Shown: piece after piece, positions 52,081-60,497 of the stretch
Numbering within the stretch: the stretch's first letter is position 1
How the letters are laid out: every line of letters begins with the position of its first letter
NCBI GenBank assembly: GCA_019637335.1
Contig: JAHBVV010000013.1
Coordinates: forward strand, 62,001 to 126,000
Direction: 5' to 3'
DNA: 64,000 nucleotides
Source of the DNA: Candidatus Hydrogenedentota bacterium
GTDB lineage: Bacteria > Hydrogenedentota > Hydrogenedentia > Hydrogenedentales > JAEUWI01
Translations under genes and position numbers: made by a program
Notes under the pieces: generated by a model
What the model was told of the DNA's origin: nothing
Seen by the model: the letters and a program-made list of their open reading frames with translations, nothing else
The model's database searches: none

Positions 52081-53097
52081 TCACTCTCCTGACCGGGGTG
52101 GCCCGGTGAAGTCCCGCAGGGCGATGCGCAACGCCAGCACATTGTCCGGCGCGGCGTTGAGGCGCATCGCGTCTTTTTCCGTCGTTATAATGAGTCCTGG
52201 ACGTTTCAGGACTTCCCCCGGAATGACGGCATGATCCGGGAAGGCGAAGGTCTCTTTCAAGGTGAAGCCCAGCGACGCGAGGGTCTGGTAAAAGGCCTCC
52301 GGATTGCCGATGGCCGCGATGGCGGTGACCGGTTCCGCGCAGGCGTTCTGCAGGGAAACGGGGGCGCCATCGGCGACGCGCCACAGGCCGTCGGGGGCGT
52401 GGATGGTTTCGCGCACAGGCGCGCCGGGGGCGTATTCCGCCAGGCGCGCGCGCAACCCGTTCAGGCCAATGGCCTGATCGCAGCGGGTCAATACAATCTC
52501 CGTCGCCCGTTTCAGCGCGTCCAGCGGTTCGCGGAGGATGCCGCGGGGGACGAGATAGCCATTGCCGAAGGGGTTCGTGGCGTCGATCAGGCAGATGTTG
52601 CGGTCCCGGGCAAGCTGCACGTGCTGGTAGGCGTCGTCCAATACGATGACGTCGCAACCGTGCTGTTTCATGGCGGCGCGCGCCCCGTCGGCGCGGCGAG
52701 CCGCTTTCACGAGAATGCATTCCGGCGCGTGGCAGCGGATCAGAGCCGGTTCGTCGCCCACCTGGCGCACGATATCGGCCCGCGGCATGTCGGGCAGAAC
52801 GACGAAGGGCTCTGGGACGCGATCGCTGCCGTAGCCCCGCGTGACGACCGCCACGCGATGGCCCGCCGCGATTTGCTGCTGGATGCATTCAATGACGGCG
52901 GGGGTCTTGCCTGTGCCGCCGGCCGTGATGTTGCCAAAACTGATGACGGTGGCGTCGATGCGCTCCGCGGGCTGGCGAAGGCGCCAGTGCATCCCGATGC
53001 GGGTTGCGGGCGTGGCGGCGCGGAGGAGCAGGTCCCAGAAGCGGGGGAGAGGCTCCCCCCGCCGAACGCGGGCGGCTATATCGTTGAAATGAGACAT
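52081..53097 (-). CDS. lpxK: Tetraacyldisaccharide 4'-kinase
   Basis: A 338-residue inner-membrane-associated kinase phosphorylating the lipid A precursor at the 4' position. The P-loop is GNITAGGTGKTP (55-66) and further hallmarks are VAVVTRGYGSD, QVGDEPALIRCHAPECILV, DVIVLDDAYQHVQLARDRNI and LVPRGILREPLDAL. An N-terminal helix would attach it to the membrane. Length is normal. The gene indicates that the organism makes lipid A. It is followed immediately by the ceramidase-like gene; other lpx genes are not in the window. Confidence 0.94.
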   Translation of the reverse strand: MSHFNDIAARVRRGEPLPRFWDLLLRAATPATRIGMHWRLRQPAERIDATVISFGNITAGGTGKTPAVIECIQQQIAAGHRVAVVTRGYGSDRVPEPFVVLPDMPRADIVRQVGDEPALIRCHAPECILVKAARRADGARAAMKQHGCDVIVLDDAYQHVQLARDRNICLIDATNPFGNGYLVPRGILREPLDALKRATEIVLTRCDQAIGLNGLRARLAEYAPGAPVRETIHAPDGLWRVADGAPVSLQNACAEPVTAIAAIGNPEAFYQTLASLGFTLKETFAFPDHAVIPGEVLKRPGLIITTEKDAMRLNAAPDNVLALRIALRDFTGPPRSGE

Positions 53098-53100
53098 AAT

Positions 53101-53315
53101 AGGAGGTTAGGCATTCCGCCACGGCGCATCTTCGACCCGCCTGACCCAAGGCATGCGCTCGATATCAGAAGGCACGACGACTTGGGAACGATTTCATTTT
53201 TGTTCAAGCCAAAGATTTCTGGAAACCTGCTGGAAGTCTCGCCGATGGTCAAAATCCGCCGGTTCCAATGGATTCTCGGGCGCCCCCTGGGTCAGGCAAG
53301 GATGCCTAACCTCCT
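53101..53315. repeat. Imperfect inverted repeat in a 321-bp gap
   Basis: AGGAGGTTAGGCAT (53101-53114) recurs inverted at 53302-53315, and GCCTGACCCA (near 53140-53149) recurs inverted near 53287-53296. The left arm also carries CATTCCGCCACGGCGCATC, which resembles the core of the repeats at 14622 and 15688. The rest of 53098-53418 shows no gene. Confidence 0.5.
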
Positions 53316-53418
53316 CAGCGCGGTGCAAATTGATTCCCGCCATGCTGTCGAGTCGGGCGGGCAGCCTCGCGCATCCGATTCCCGGGCGGGTTGCGGGTTT
53401 GGCAAGAACTCCCGGCGG

Positions 53419-53850
53419 TCAGGCTTCCACCTGCGCGCCCATGCGCGTCAATTCGTCGAGAAACTGGGACGCCATGGGGGAGTTTATACGGAATTTCGCG
53501 TGGCCCTGCCAACCCGGCCGCATGTCCTCATAGCGAAACGAGATCAGGAGGCGTCCTTCGCGGGGACAGGATACCTGCAAGCGCGACACCCGTGGGTCGT
53601 CGCGCGGGAGGTCAATCTGGGGCTTCCCATAACAACATAGCAGGATCCGCTGGCGCGTAATCGCAAGATAGCCCGCGAAGCTCCTGATCTTGTAGAGCGA
53701 GCACCGGCCCGGGATGCGAAGGTTTCGCTGCACGAGGTGGCCGCTGAAACCTTCGTCCGCAAGCACCATCCCTTCACGTTCCAATTCACTCCGGCGCGAA
53801 TCGGGAATACTGCCCGCGCTGAAAAGTCGATACAGGAGCGCTTTACCCAC
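53419..53850 (-). CDS. PH-like-fold cytosolic protein, unknown
   Basis: A 143-residue protein starting at the GTG at 53850, which has GGAGGG seven bases upstream; the longer reading frame lacks such a site. The middle (SLYKIRSFAGYLAITRQRIL, then LCCYGKPQIDLP) and end (FRYEDMRPGWQGHAKFRINS) look like the strands of a bacterial pleckstrin-homology-like (GRAM/bPH) fold, with a C-terminal helix ASQFLDELTRMGAQ. This is a resemblance, not a firm family assignment. It lies just upstream of MITE copy B and shares its strand with dprA. Confidence 0.65.
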   Translation of the reverse strand: MGKALLYRLFSAGSIPDSRRSELEREGMVLADEGFSGHLVQRNLRIPGRCSLYKIRSFAGYLAITRQRILLCCYGKPQIDLPRDDPRVSRLQVSCPREGRLLISFRYEDMRPGWQGHAKFRINSPMASQFLDELTRMGAQVEA

Positions 53851-53940
53851 GAATTGACCCTCCGCGGCGATGCCGGGGCATGCCGCTTCCCCCCGCTTCA
53901 TCTTACACCCAAACGGGCCAATACGGAAGCGGTATTATCG

Positions 53941-54146
53941 CAGGGCAATCGCATTTAAACTTCCTGTCCGAGCCGAGCGCCATATGAACCACCTGAAATG
54001 TTGAAAAGTGAGCGTGTTGGAGCGCCGGCATCTCTGCCGGCAAGGATGCCGGCGCTCCAACACGCTCACTTTCATTGATTCAAGGCTCCAAATCAACTCA
54101 AATTCACGCCCAAATGCCGCCATCGGGTTTAAATGCGATTGCCCTG
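53941..54146 (+). mobile_element. 206-bp MITE-like element, copy B
   Basis: The best-preserved copy. Terminal inverted repeats CAGGGCAATCGCATTTAAAC (53941-53960) and its exact complement (54127-54146) are perfect over 20 bases. GGTATTATCG flanks both sides exactly (53931-53940 and 54147-54156), a 10-base target duplication. The centre holds a perfect 25-base inverted repeat (54008-54032 and 54045-54069; 28 with flanking A/T pairs) around a 12-base loop. The right-hand target duplication contains the dprA stop codon (54151-54153). It has no gene and must be moved by a transposase encoded elsewhere. Confidence 0.9.
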
Positions 54147-54150
54147 GGTA

Positions 54151-55332
54151 TTATCGGGGTGCAAATCGTTTCCCGCTCAGCTGGCGGATCAGGCCCTTCA
54201 ATTCCAGCATGGTGAGTGAGGTAAGGGCTTCCGATACCGAGAGGCGCGCGGCGGCGGCGATTTCATCGACGAAGGAGCCATCCCGGTGCAGCACATCCAG
54301 TACCGCCTGTTCCACGGGCGTGATGTTCGGGCGGGGCGTGGGGGGCGCAGCGGTCGCTGCCGCGAACGGCTGGGGCGCGGCGGTGGTGGAGGCGGGCCGT
54401 GCGGGGACCGGCGCGCTTTCGGGCGTTTTTCGGGCCGCCGGGGCCTGGCGCGCGGACGCTTCCAGGTCGAGTTCCACGAGGATATCGTCCACGGTTTCGA
54501 CGAGCTTGGCGCCCTCGCGGATCAGGGCGTGGGGCCCGCGCGCGTTGTAACTGCCGGCCTCGCCGGGCACAGCAAAGACCTCGCGCCCCTGTTCTGCGGC
54601 GTTGCGCGCGGTTATCAGGGCGCCGCTTCCCACGGGGGCCTCGACCACGACGGTCCCCATGGACAGTCCGCTGATGATGCGGTTGCGGTAGGGGAAGTGC
54701 CCCTTGGAGGGTTTGACGCCCATCTCAAAACAGGAAACGACCGCGCCCCGCTGCACGATCCGGTGCATCAGCGCCGCGTTGGACGCCGGATAGACCACAT
54801 CCACGCCACAGCCCAGCACGGCAATCGTCCGTCCGCCCGCTTCCAGGGCGCCCTCGTGCGCGGCGGTGTCCGTGCCTTCCGCCATTCCGCTGACAACCGT
54901 AATGCCGCGCGCGGCGAGGTCGTAGGCCAGGGAGCGGGCCATGCGGGCGCCGTACGGGGTGGAGCGGCGGGTCCCGACAATCGCCACGGCGTGCCGGTCG
55001 GCCTCGACGAGATCTCCCCGTGCAAAGAGCACGAGCGGCGGGTCGTAGATTTCGGCGAGAAGCAGGGGGTAGGCCGTCTCGTCCATGGTGTACAAGGCCG
55101 CGCCGTATTCTTCCATGCGCGCGATCTGTCCGTCGACGTCCACGACATCGCGATAGGCATGAATGCGCTCGGCCAGTTTGGGCCCCACCACCTCGCGCAG
55201 GGACGCCTCGGAGGCCGCCAGGACATCCGCGGGCGCGCCGTAACGGGCGAGGAGGCGGATGAAGAGGGTAGTTCCGACCCCGGGGATCATCTTCAGGGCG
55301 AGCCACTGCCGCTGCTCGGGTGTGATTGCCAT
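54151..55332 (-). CDS. dprA: DNA-processing protein DprA
   Basis: A 393-residue protein that loads RecA on incoming single-stranded DNA during transformation. It has an N-terminal HhH/SAM-like region (ALKMIPGVGTTLFIRLLARY) and a Rossmann-like DprA core with VAIVGTRRSTPYGARMARSL, VVSGMAEGTDTAAHEGAL, TIAVLGCGVDVVYPASN, FPYRNRIISGLSMGTVVVEA, and REVFAVPGEAG. A proline/alanine linker (about 290-330) leads to a C-terminal winged helix (NITPVEQAVLDVLHRDGSFV, DEIAAAARLSVSEAL). The stop codon lies inside the target duplication of MITE copy B, so the element landed at the end of this gene without shortening it. Confidence 0.95.
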   Translation of the reverse strand: MAITPEQRQWLALKMIPGVGTTLFIRLLARYGAPADVLAASEASLREVVGPKLAERIHAYRDVVDVDGQIARMEEYGAALYTMDETAYPLLLAEIYDPPLVLFARGDLVEADRHAVAIVGTRRSTPYGARMARSLAYDLAARGITVVSGMAEGTDTAAHEGALEAGGRTIAVLGCGVDVVYPASNAALMHRIVQRGAVVSCFEMGVKPSKGHFPYRNRIISGLSMGTVVVEAPVGSGALITARNAAEQGREVFAVPGEAGSYNARGPHALIREGAKLVETVDDILVELDLEASARQAPAARKTPESAPVPARPASTTAAPQPFAAATAAPPTPRPNITPVEQAVLDVLHRDGSFVDEIAAAARLSVSEALTSLTMLELKGLIRQLSGKRFAPR

Positions 55333-55431
55333 GGGGGTACTATGCTATACGGTCGCAATCGACTGCAAGCCCATTTTTGCGCGGTGCGCCGATCGCTTGC
55401 GGCAATTCGGGCGGGTGTGCTGTAATGGATC

Positions 55432-56109
55432 ATGAACATTCGATTACGGCAAACGGGCCGGCTTCAACAGGGCCACACCCTGGTGGAAACGCTGGTGGTC
55501 CTGGCGATTATCGGCGTGCTTCTCGCCACAGCGCTTCCGCACTACGTGAACGCCATTCGCAGCGCCAAGCGCGTCGCGGCCGTTGAGGGGAAGCGGCAGC
55601 AAAATCTCGTGCGGAGCGCCGCGGGGGATTCCGAGCGCCGTCCGAAGCGGAATGTGGATGCGGCCGCCCTGCGCGATCAGGCCCGCCGCGCGTACCGCAC
55701 GAGCATTGACGCGGGCGACTTCGATTTTCACGTGACCGAACTGATTTATAAGGTCAACAGTGACGCGGAGTTCCGGGCCTACTGGTTCACCCTGATCGAC
55801 GCGAATGCTTCCGGCCCTATCACCGAGGTGGATGGCGGGCGCCTCCGCGTCTCGGATCCCGAGGGCAATGTCTTCGACCTGGAACCCGCCTACGATGGCA
55901 TTCACCCGGGCGATGATCGTCCGGCTCCGCTTGGCTGGGACTTTCTTGCCACCTCCCTGCAACACAGCGGTATCGGCGATCTGGGCGCGTCGGTACTGAT
56001 GTCGGATGGTACTTCCCGCTATATTCGCTATCCGGGCGCCTTTCCCGTGACGCGCACGGTGGCGGAGCTGTCCCAACGATTCATGGATGAAGTGCACCCG
56101 TACCTGTAA
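55432..56109 (+). CDS. Type II/IV pseudopilin-like protein
   Basis: A 225-residue protein with a prepilin-peptidase signal: a short basic leader, then G-HTLVETLVVLAIIGVLLATA. The glutamate at mature position +5 is present. The remaining 190 residues contain a helix after the membrane segment and strand-rich parts (GGRLRVSDPEGNVFDLEPAY, LMSDGTSRYIRYPG). The H-X9-DG motif of the DUF1559 family is absent, although SDGTSRYIRYP near the C-terminus recalls the DUF1559 DGHxxFIRYP end, so a distant relation is possible. It is divergent from dprA; a role in DNA uptake pili is attractive but unproven. Confidence 0.8.
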   Translation: MNIRLRQTGRLQQGHTLVETLVVLAIIGVLLATALPHYVNAIRSAKRVAAVEGKRQQNLVRSAAGDSERRPKRNVDAAALRDQARRAYRTSIDAGDFDFHVTELIYKVNSDAEFRAYWFTLIDANASGPITEVDGGRLRVSDPEGNVFDLEPAYDGIHPGDDRPAPLGWDFLATSLQHSGIGDLGASVLMSDGTSRYIRYPGAFPVTRTVAELSQRFMDEVHPYL

Positions 56110-56285
56110 ATGGGGGGGTTGCGTGCTGTTTCCTGGCCCCGTACGGTGGGCGGCGCCGGTTGTCCGGATCCTAACCTGTTTATTTCCATATTGTTAGCGA
56201 TTTCGGCGTCGTGCGACAATTTTTTTTGAATTTTTTTCGGGATTTCGGGAATATATTCGAAGAAAGTCGGTGTTTCCACATACAG

Positions 56286-56406
56286 CATCCTTGGAGGTCC
56301 TTCCCCCAGACCTCCCGGATGTCATCAGTCAGCAATGGCTGGTTCCCACCACCGGCGAGTGCAGAATAACAGTTCCCCCGCTGTTTGCACTCGCCTCTTT
56401 TTTTTC
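56286..56406 (+). ncRNA. Candidate structured small RNA or leader ending in a terminator
   Basis: Two hairpins stand in a gene-free region. The first is CATCC-tt-GGAGGT...ACCTCC-c-GGATG (56286-56321), which would hide a Shine-Dalgarno-like GGAGGT. The second is the terminator hairpin at 56354-56395. An AT-rich stretch upstream (56210-56260) could hold a promoter. A 16-codon frame starting at 56319 runs into the terminator stem, so an attenuator is another reading. Function unknown. Confidence 0.35.
56354..56406 (+). terminator. Strong rho-independent terminator
   Basis: GGCGAGTGCA (56354-56363) pairs with TGCACTCGCC (56386-56395), with inner pairing AACAG/CTGTT, and is followed by TCTTTTTTTTT. 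It lies about 245 bases after the pseudopilin stop, so it ends either that transcript or a separate small RNA. Confidence 0.88.
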
Positions 56407-56488
56407 TAACCGGTTGGAAATAGACCTTTTCGAGCGTTTCGAGTTCAGAATCACGCCAACACGCGGCCCATTGACCCGGTAGAACCTA

Positions 56489-56517
56489 TTGACAAGCCTA
56501 TAGTTATCGCATATAAT
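56489..56517 (+). promoter_or_regulatory. Perfect-consensus sigma-70 promoter
   Basis: TTGACA (56489-56494), 17 bases, TATAAT (56512-56517): the exact consensus with optimal spacing. Transcription would start near 56524, leaving a leader of about 170 bases before the TIM-barrel gene. The leader contains the hairpin CTATCC-N8-GGATAG (near 56535-56554). Confidence 0.85.
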
Positions 56518-56692
56518 GCGCCCGATGAACGGCCCGCTATCCGGTACCTTGGATAGACACTCTCTGAATCCCCTCGTATTGTGAGTATGTTGTGGCTCCC
56601 CTGCAACTCCGGGCTTCGTTTTAACCACGCATTTTGACCAAGTCCAGAACCGGTCTGTCCAAGAGGCCAATTGCATGTCACAGGAGAATATA

Positions 56693-57670
56693 ATGACCCA
56701 AAAATTTTCAACGGGACTCTGGGTGTTTTCGAACAATCCGGACCGTTTTTGCCCGGAAGGCTACCGCGAGGCTCCGAAAGTCCCTGAGGCCATTGCACTT
56801 GCGGCGAAAATCAAGGGCCTGAAGGCGGTCGAGATCAGCCAGTCGGACGTCTCTACCGAAGTGCCTGTGAAGGACTTGAAGCGGATTCTGAAGGATCACG
56901 GGCTGGCGTGTTCGGGCGTCAACACGAATCTTTGCCAGTCGCGGCGCTTTTCCCTGGCCGGGTTTGGTCACCAGCATCAGAAGACGCGCAATGCCGCGAT
57001 CGATGAGGGGCGCAAAGCCACCGACCTGGCGCGGGCGCTGGGAGCGACCGAGATCACGCTGCGGCTGTACACCGACGGCTTCGACTATCCGTTCCAGGTG
57101 GACTATACGACGCACTGGAACACGGTGATCTCATCGATCAAGACGATCGCCAAGTATGCGTCGCCCGATATCAACGTGGCCATTGCGTACAAGCCCCGGG
57201 AGCCCCGGAAGCACCTGACGGTGGCGACGGTGGGCAAGGCGCTTTCGATGTGCCAGGAAATCGCGATGAAGAACGTCGGCGTGGCGATGAATTTCTCGCA
57301 CGCGATGATGTCGGGCGAGAACCCGGCGGAGTCGATCGCGTTTCTCACGCGTTCGAACAAGCTGTTCCAGATGTATTTCACGGATGGGTACCGCCTCTGG
57401 GACGACGCGATGATCCCGGGCAGCCTGAATATCTGGGAGTGCATGGAAGCGTTGTTTTACCTGAAAGCGTCGAAGTACAAGGGCTATTACACGATCGACA
57501 TGCTCCCGCAGCGTATCGAGCCGACGCACGCGCTGCAAATCGCGATCGGGAATCTCAGTATTCTGTTCAAGAAACTGGAAAAGCTCGACACGTCGGAGCT
57601 GCGCAAGGCCCAGAAGACGCTGGACGCCACCGAGTCGCAGCGCATCATCCGCCGGGTTCTGCTCAGCTGA
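56693..57670 (+). CDS. Xylose-isomerase-like TIM-barrel protein (sugar phosphate isomerase/epimerase family)
   Basis: A 325-residue protein starting at the ATG at 56693, which has AGGAG six bases upstream; an ATG 18 bases earlier lacks one. The AP-endonuclease-2-like barrel is seen from KIKGLKAVEISQSDVSTEVP, ILKDHGLACSGVNTNLCQ, ARALGATEITLRLYTDGFDY and VGVAMNFSHAMMSGENPAES. Many members bind divalent metal through E, D and H; here E in AVEIS and H in FSHAMM are candidates. Substrate unknown, perhaps a sugar or inositol derivative. A perfect-consensus promoter implies high constitutive expression, and a terminator follows 26 bases after the stop. Confidence 0.85.
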   Translation: MTQKFSTGLWVFSNNPDRFCPEGYREAPKVPEAIALAAKIKGLKAVEISQSDVSTEVPVKDLKRILKDHGLACSGVNTNLCQSRRFSLAGFGHQHQKTRNAAIDEGRKATDLARALGATEITLRLYTDGFDYPFQVDYTTHWNTVISSIKTIAKYASPDINVAIAYKPREPRKHLTVATVGKALSMCQEIAMKNVGVAMNFSHAMMSGENPAESIAFLTRSNKLFQMYFTDGYRLWDDAMIPGSLNIWECMEALFYLKASKYKGYYTIDMLPQRIEPTHALQIAIGNLSILFKKLEKLDTSELRKAQKTLDATESQRIIRRVLLS

Positions 57671-57695
57671 CCGTGCCGGCCAGACGGTATGCATA

Positions 57696-57729
57696 TCGGC
57701 CCTGTTCTAATGGAACAGGGCCGATTTTT
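57696..57729 (+). terminator. Rho-independent terminator between the TIM-barrel gene and hflX
   Basis: TCGGCCCTGTTC (57696-57707) pairs perfectly with GAACAGGGCCGA (57713-57724), loop of five, then TTTTT. Confidence 0.92.
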
Positions 57730-57758
57730 GTTGAGCCCGGTGCGTTGCGCGTAGTACG

Positions 57759-59432
57759 ATGAAAGTGCGTGAGCAAATCAAACCCGATGAGGAGGCGTAT
57801 CCCCTGCTAAGCGGTAATACAAGCGGTCTCAAGGCGTCCGATACCCGGAACCTCGAGAAGCTGTCCAAAAGAAAGACCGCGCCGGATTCCATCATCTCCC
57901 CCGAGCTGGCGCGCACGATCACGGAGTTATCAGCCGAACTCAACCGGCAGATCGGCCTGTTAATCGACCGCCGCGGCCGTATTTCGGCGGTCGTGGTGGG
58001 GGACGCGCGATCCATTTTCCTGCCGGACATCGCGCGGCGCGGGCGCAATCGCCTTTGCGGGCTCCGGCTGGTGCACACGCACCTCGGGCCGGAACCCCTG
58101 ACCGACGACGACCTGACCGACCTGGCGCTGCTCCGACTGGATTGTGTCGCCGCGGTGGAAGTGGGCCGGGATGGGCTGCCCGGCAAGGTGCATGTGGCGC
58201 ACCTCATGCCCGCGAACGCGGGCGACGAGCCGTGGGCCGTACAGCCGCCGCAATCCGTCCACGATCTCCCGTCGGACTTCCCGGCCTTCATCGAGGCGCT
58301 TGAGGACGAGTTTGCGCGGCAAAGCTGGGGCCGGAAGAGCCAGGAAGACAACAACCGGGCGATCATCGTCCATATTTCCGAAAAGCCCCCGACCGCCGCG
58401 CAGGATTCGCTGGCGGAACTTCGGGAACTGGCCCGCAGCGCGGGCATCGAAGTGGTGCACGAGTTCCACCAGCGCCGGACGCCCGATCCGAAATACGTGA
58501 TGGGCAAGGGCAAGCTGAAATTCGCGATCATCAAGGCGATGCAGCTCGGGGCGGAGCTGCTGATTTTCGACTTGAATCTGACCCCGTCGCAGATGAAGAG
58601 CGTCAGCGAGATGACCGACCTGAAGGTGATGGATCGGACGCAGCTGATTCTGGATATTTTCGCCCTGCACGCGGTGACGCGGGAGGGCAAGTTGCAGGTG
58701 GAACTCGCGCAGTTGCGCTACCGCCAGCCGTTCCTCGGCATGAAGAGCTCGGCCTTCTCCCGGCTTACCGGCGGTATCGGCGGCCGCGGCCCCGGCGAAA
58801 CGAAGCTGGAGGTCGATCGCCGCCGGGCGAGCGATCGCATTTCGCGTCTCGAGCGCGAGGTGAACAAGCTGGGCGAGCGCCGCGAGCTCCGGCGGGGCGT
58901 GCGCCACCGCAAGGGCGTGCCCACGGTTGCGGTGGTCGGCTACACGAACGCGGGGAAATCCACGCTGCTGAACCACCTGACGAACAGCCACGTGACGGCG
59001 GAGGACGCGTTGTTTGCGACGCTGAATCCGGTTTCGCGGCGCGTCCGCTTCCCGCAGGAGCGCGAGGTCATCGTTACGGACACGGTGGGTTTCATTCGAG
59101 ACCTTCCCAAGGACCTGATGGCCGCGTTTCGCACCACCTTTGAAGAGCTCCACGAGGCCGACCTGCTGCTGCACGTCATCGACGCGTCCTGCCCGGACCT
59201 CGAAGCGAAATACGAAACCGTGCATTCGCTGCTGCGCGAGCTTGAATTGGATAGCACGCCGGTGTGCCACGTGCTGAACAAGATGGACAAGTGCGATCCC
59301 GACGTGCTCTCGGGGCTAATCGAGCAGTTCCAGGGCATCGCGATCAGCGCGCTGGATCGGGATACCTTTGGCGATCTGCTCAACCGTATGGAGGCCGACC
59401 TGTGGTCACGGGAATTAACCCCCGCGGAGTAG
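57759..59432 (+). CDS. hflX: GTPase HflX with N-terminal extension
   Basis: A 557-residue ribosome-associated GTPase that rescues or splits stalled 70S ribosomes. The HflX N-domain (about 195-370) includes VHEFHQRRTPDPKYVMGKGK, IFDLNLTPSQMKSV, DRTQLILDIFALHA and GGIGGRGPGETKLEVDRRR. The G domain has G1 GYTNAGKST (about 395), G3 DTVGF and G4 NKMD, and SA in ISALD for G5. The first 190 residues are an extra domain containing SAVVVGDARSIFLPD and LRLVHTHLGPEPLTDDDLTD; this extension is known in deltaproteobacterial-type HflX proteins. The TPR gene follows after five bases. Confidence 0.95.
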   Translation: MKVREQIKPDEEAYPLLSGNTSGLKASDTRNLEKLSKRKTAPDSIISPELARTITELSAELNRQIGLLIDRRGRISAVVVGDARSIFLPDIARRGRNRLCGLRLVHTHLGPEPLTDDDLTDLALLRLDCVAAVEVGRDGLPGKVHVAHLMPANAGDEPWAVQPPQSVHDLPSDFPAFIEALEDEFARQSWGRKSQEDNNRAIIVHISEKPPTAAQDSLAELRELARSAGIEVVHEFHQRRTPDPKYVMGKGKLKFAIIKAMQLGAELLIFDLNLTPSQMKSVSEMTDLKVMDRTQLILDIFALHAVTREGKLQVELAQLRYRQPFLGMKSSAFSRLTGGIGGRGPGETKLEVDRRRASDRISRLEREVNKLGERRELRRGVRHRKGVPTVAVVGYTNAGKSTLLNHLTNSHVTAEDALFATLNPVSRRVRFPQEREVIVTDTVGFIRDLPKDLMAAFRTTFEELHEADLLLHVIDASCPDLEAKYETVHSLLRELELDSTPVCHVLNKMDKCDPDVLSGLIEQFQGIAISALDRDTFGDLLNRMEADLWSRELTPAE

Positions 59433-59437
59433 AAGTC

Positions 59438-60475
59438 TTGGTCGCGGCGGCGCTCCTGGCCTGCGCCTTCACGGCAAGCGCCTCGGTGGATGTCGCGCGG
59501 GAACGCTACCAGGCGTACGAGCAGAAGATCGCGGAACGCCAGGAAGCGGCCGTGCGCGGCGACATGGAGGGGTACCAGGCGCGGGACGCCGAGGCGCGGC
59601 AATCGCTGGTCGAAGCGCGCCAGGCTTTCGAAGCGGGAAAAGCGGCGCGCAGTACGGATGAGACCGTCCTGATGGACTACCTCGTGGTGCTTCGCGCGCT
59701 GGGCGATCACGATCTGGCCGCCGAGGCGGCGGACGCCGCGATCGATCGCGGCGTGGAGAGCGCGGCCCTTTTGCGCGTGCTCGGCGAGAGCCTGCTCGTC
59801 ACCGGACCAGACAACTTCCAGCGGGGGGTGGACGCCCTCCGAAAATCGGTCGCGCTGGACGGGACCAGCCCGGCGTCCGCGCAGGCGTGGTTCGCGCTGG
59901 GCCGCTACTACCTGGAGAACTATCTGCCGGACGCGGCGGCGGACGCCTTCGCGGCGGCCCTGAAGGCGGATCCCGAGCATGTGCCGTCCCGGCTGGGCGA
60001 AGCGGCGGCGCGCGTGTTTTCGGGGGAGATTGCGGAGGCCGGGGCCATCATTGAATCCGTGGGCCGCGCCGCGCAGCCCTACGATATCGAGCTTCGCTCG
60101 ATGATGCGAACGGCGCTCTACGATTTTGATGTGGCCCGCCGTATATTTGACGACACGGCGGACAACCACTACGCCTACGCGCGTCTGCTGTATCTGGCGT
60201 CGCGCGTTCCGGAGGCGGTGCTGGCGGCGCGCCGGGCGACGGATCTGGCGCCGGATCGCGTGGAGATCTGGAACTTCCTGGGCGCGGTGCAATTGCAGAT
60301 CTCGAATTACCGTGACGCGCTGGCGTCGTACGAGGCGTCGCTCAAGCTGAACCCGGACCAGCCGGGACTTCAGCAGACTGTGGAACAGCTTCGCGAGGTC
60401 CAACAGCAGCAGGCCGCGCCGCCGGCCTCCGGACAGGGCCAGGCGCCGCTTCGCGGCCAGGGGCCCTTGCGGTAG
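59438..60475 (+). CDS. Exported tetratricopeptide-repeat protein
   Basis: A 345-residue protein. I choose the TTG at 59438 with GGAG eight bases upstream, giving a signal peptide (LVAAALLACAFTASAS); a GTG at 59402 overlapping hflX is the alternative. A charged helix (VDVARERYQAYEQKIAERQE) precedes TPR units at about 65-320, for example AWFALGRYYLENYLPDAAAD and VEIWNFLGAVQLQISNYRDA. The tail is Q/P-rich. TPR arrays mediate protein contacts; no partner is known. It probably shares the hflX transcript. Confidence 0.8.
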   Translation: MVAAALLACAFTASASVDVARERYQAYEQKIAERQEAAVRGDMEGYQARDAEARQSLVEARQAFEAGKAARSTDETVLMDYLVVLRALGDHDLAAEAADAAIDRGVESAALLRVLGESLLVTGPDNFQRGVDALRKSVALDGTSPASAQAWFALGRYYLENYLPDAAADAFAAALKADPEHVPSRLGEAAARVFSGEIAEAGAIIESVGRAAQPYDIELRSMMRTALYDFDVARRIFDDTADNHYAYARLLYLASRVPEAVLAARRATDLAPDRVEIWNFLGAVQLQISNYRDALASYEASLKLNPDQPGLQQTVEQLREVQQQQAAPPASGQGQAPLRGQGPLR

Positions 60476-60497
60476 GGGATACGGCCCCGCGCTTCCA

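Noticed and set aside
56319-56369. 16-codon leader peptide running into the terminator
   Set aside because: No ribosome site precedes the ATG and the residues show no repeated control codon, so a translated attenuator cannot be supported.
57759-58330. The long N-terminal extension of HflX as a novel fusion
   Set aside because: Extensions of this type, including the VHTHL and LTDDDLTDLALLRLD motifs, are known in other HflX proteins.
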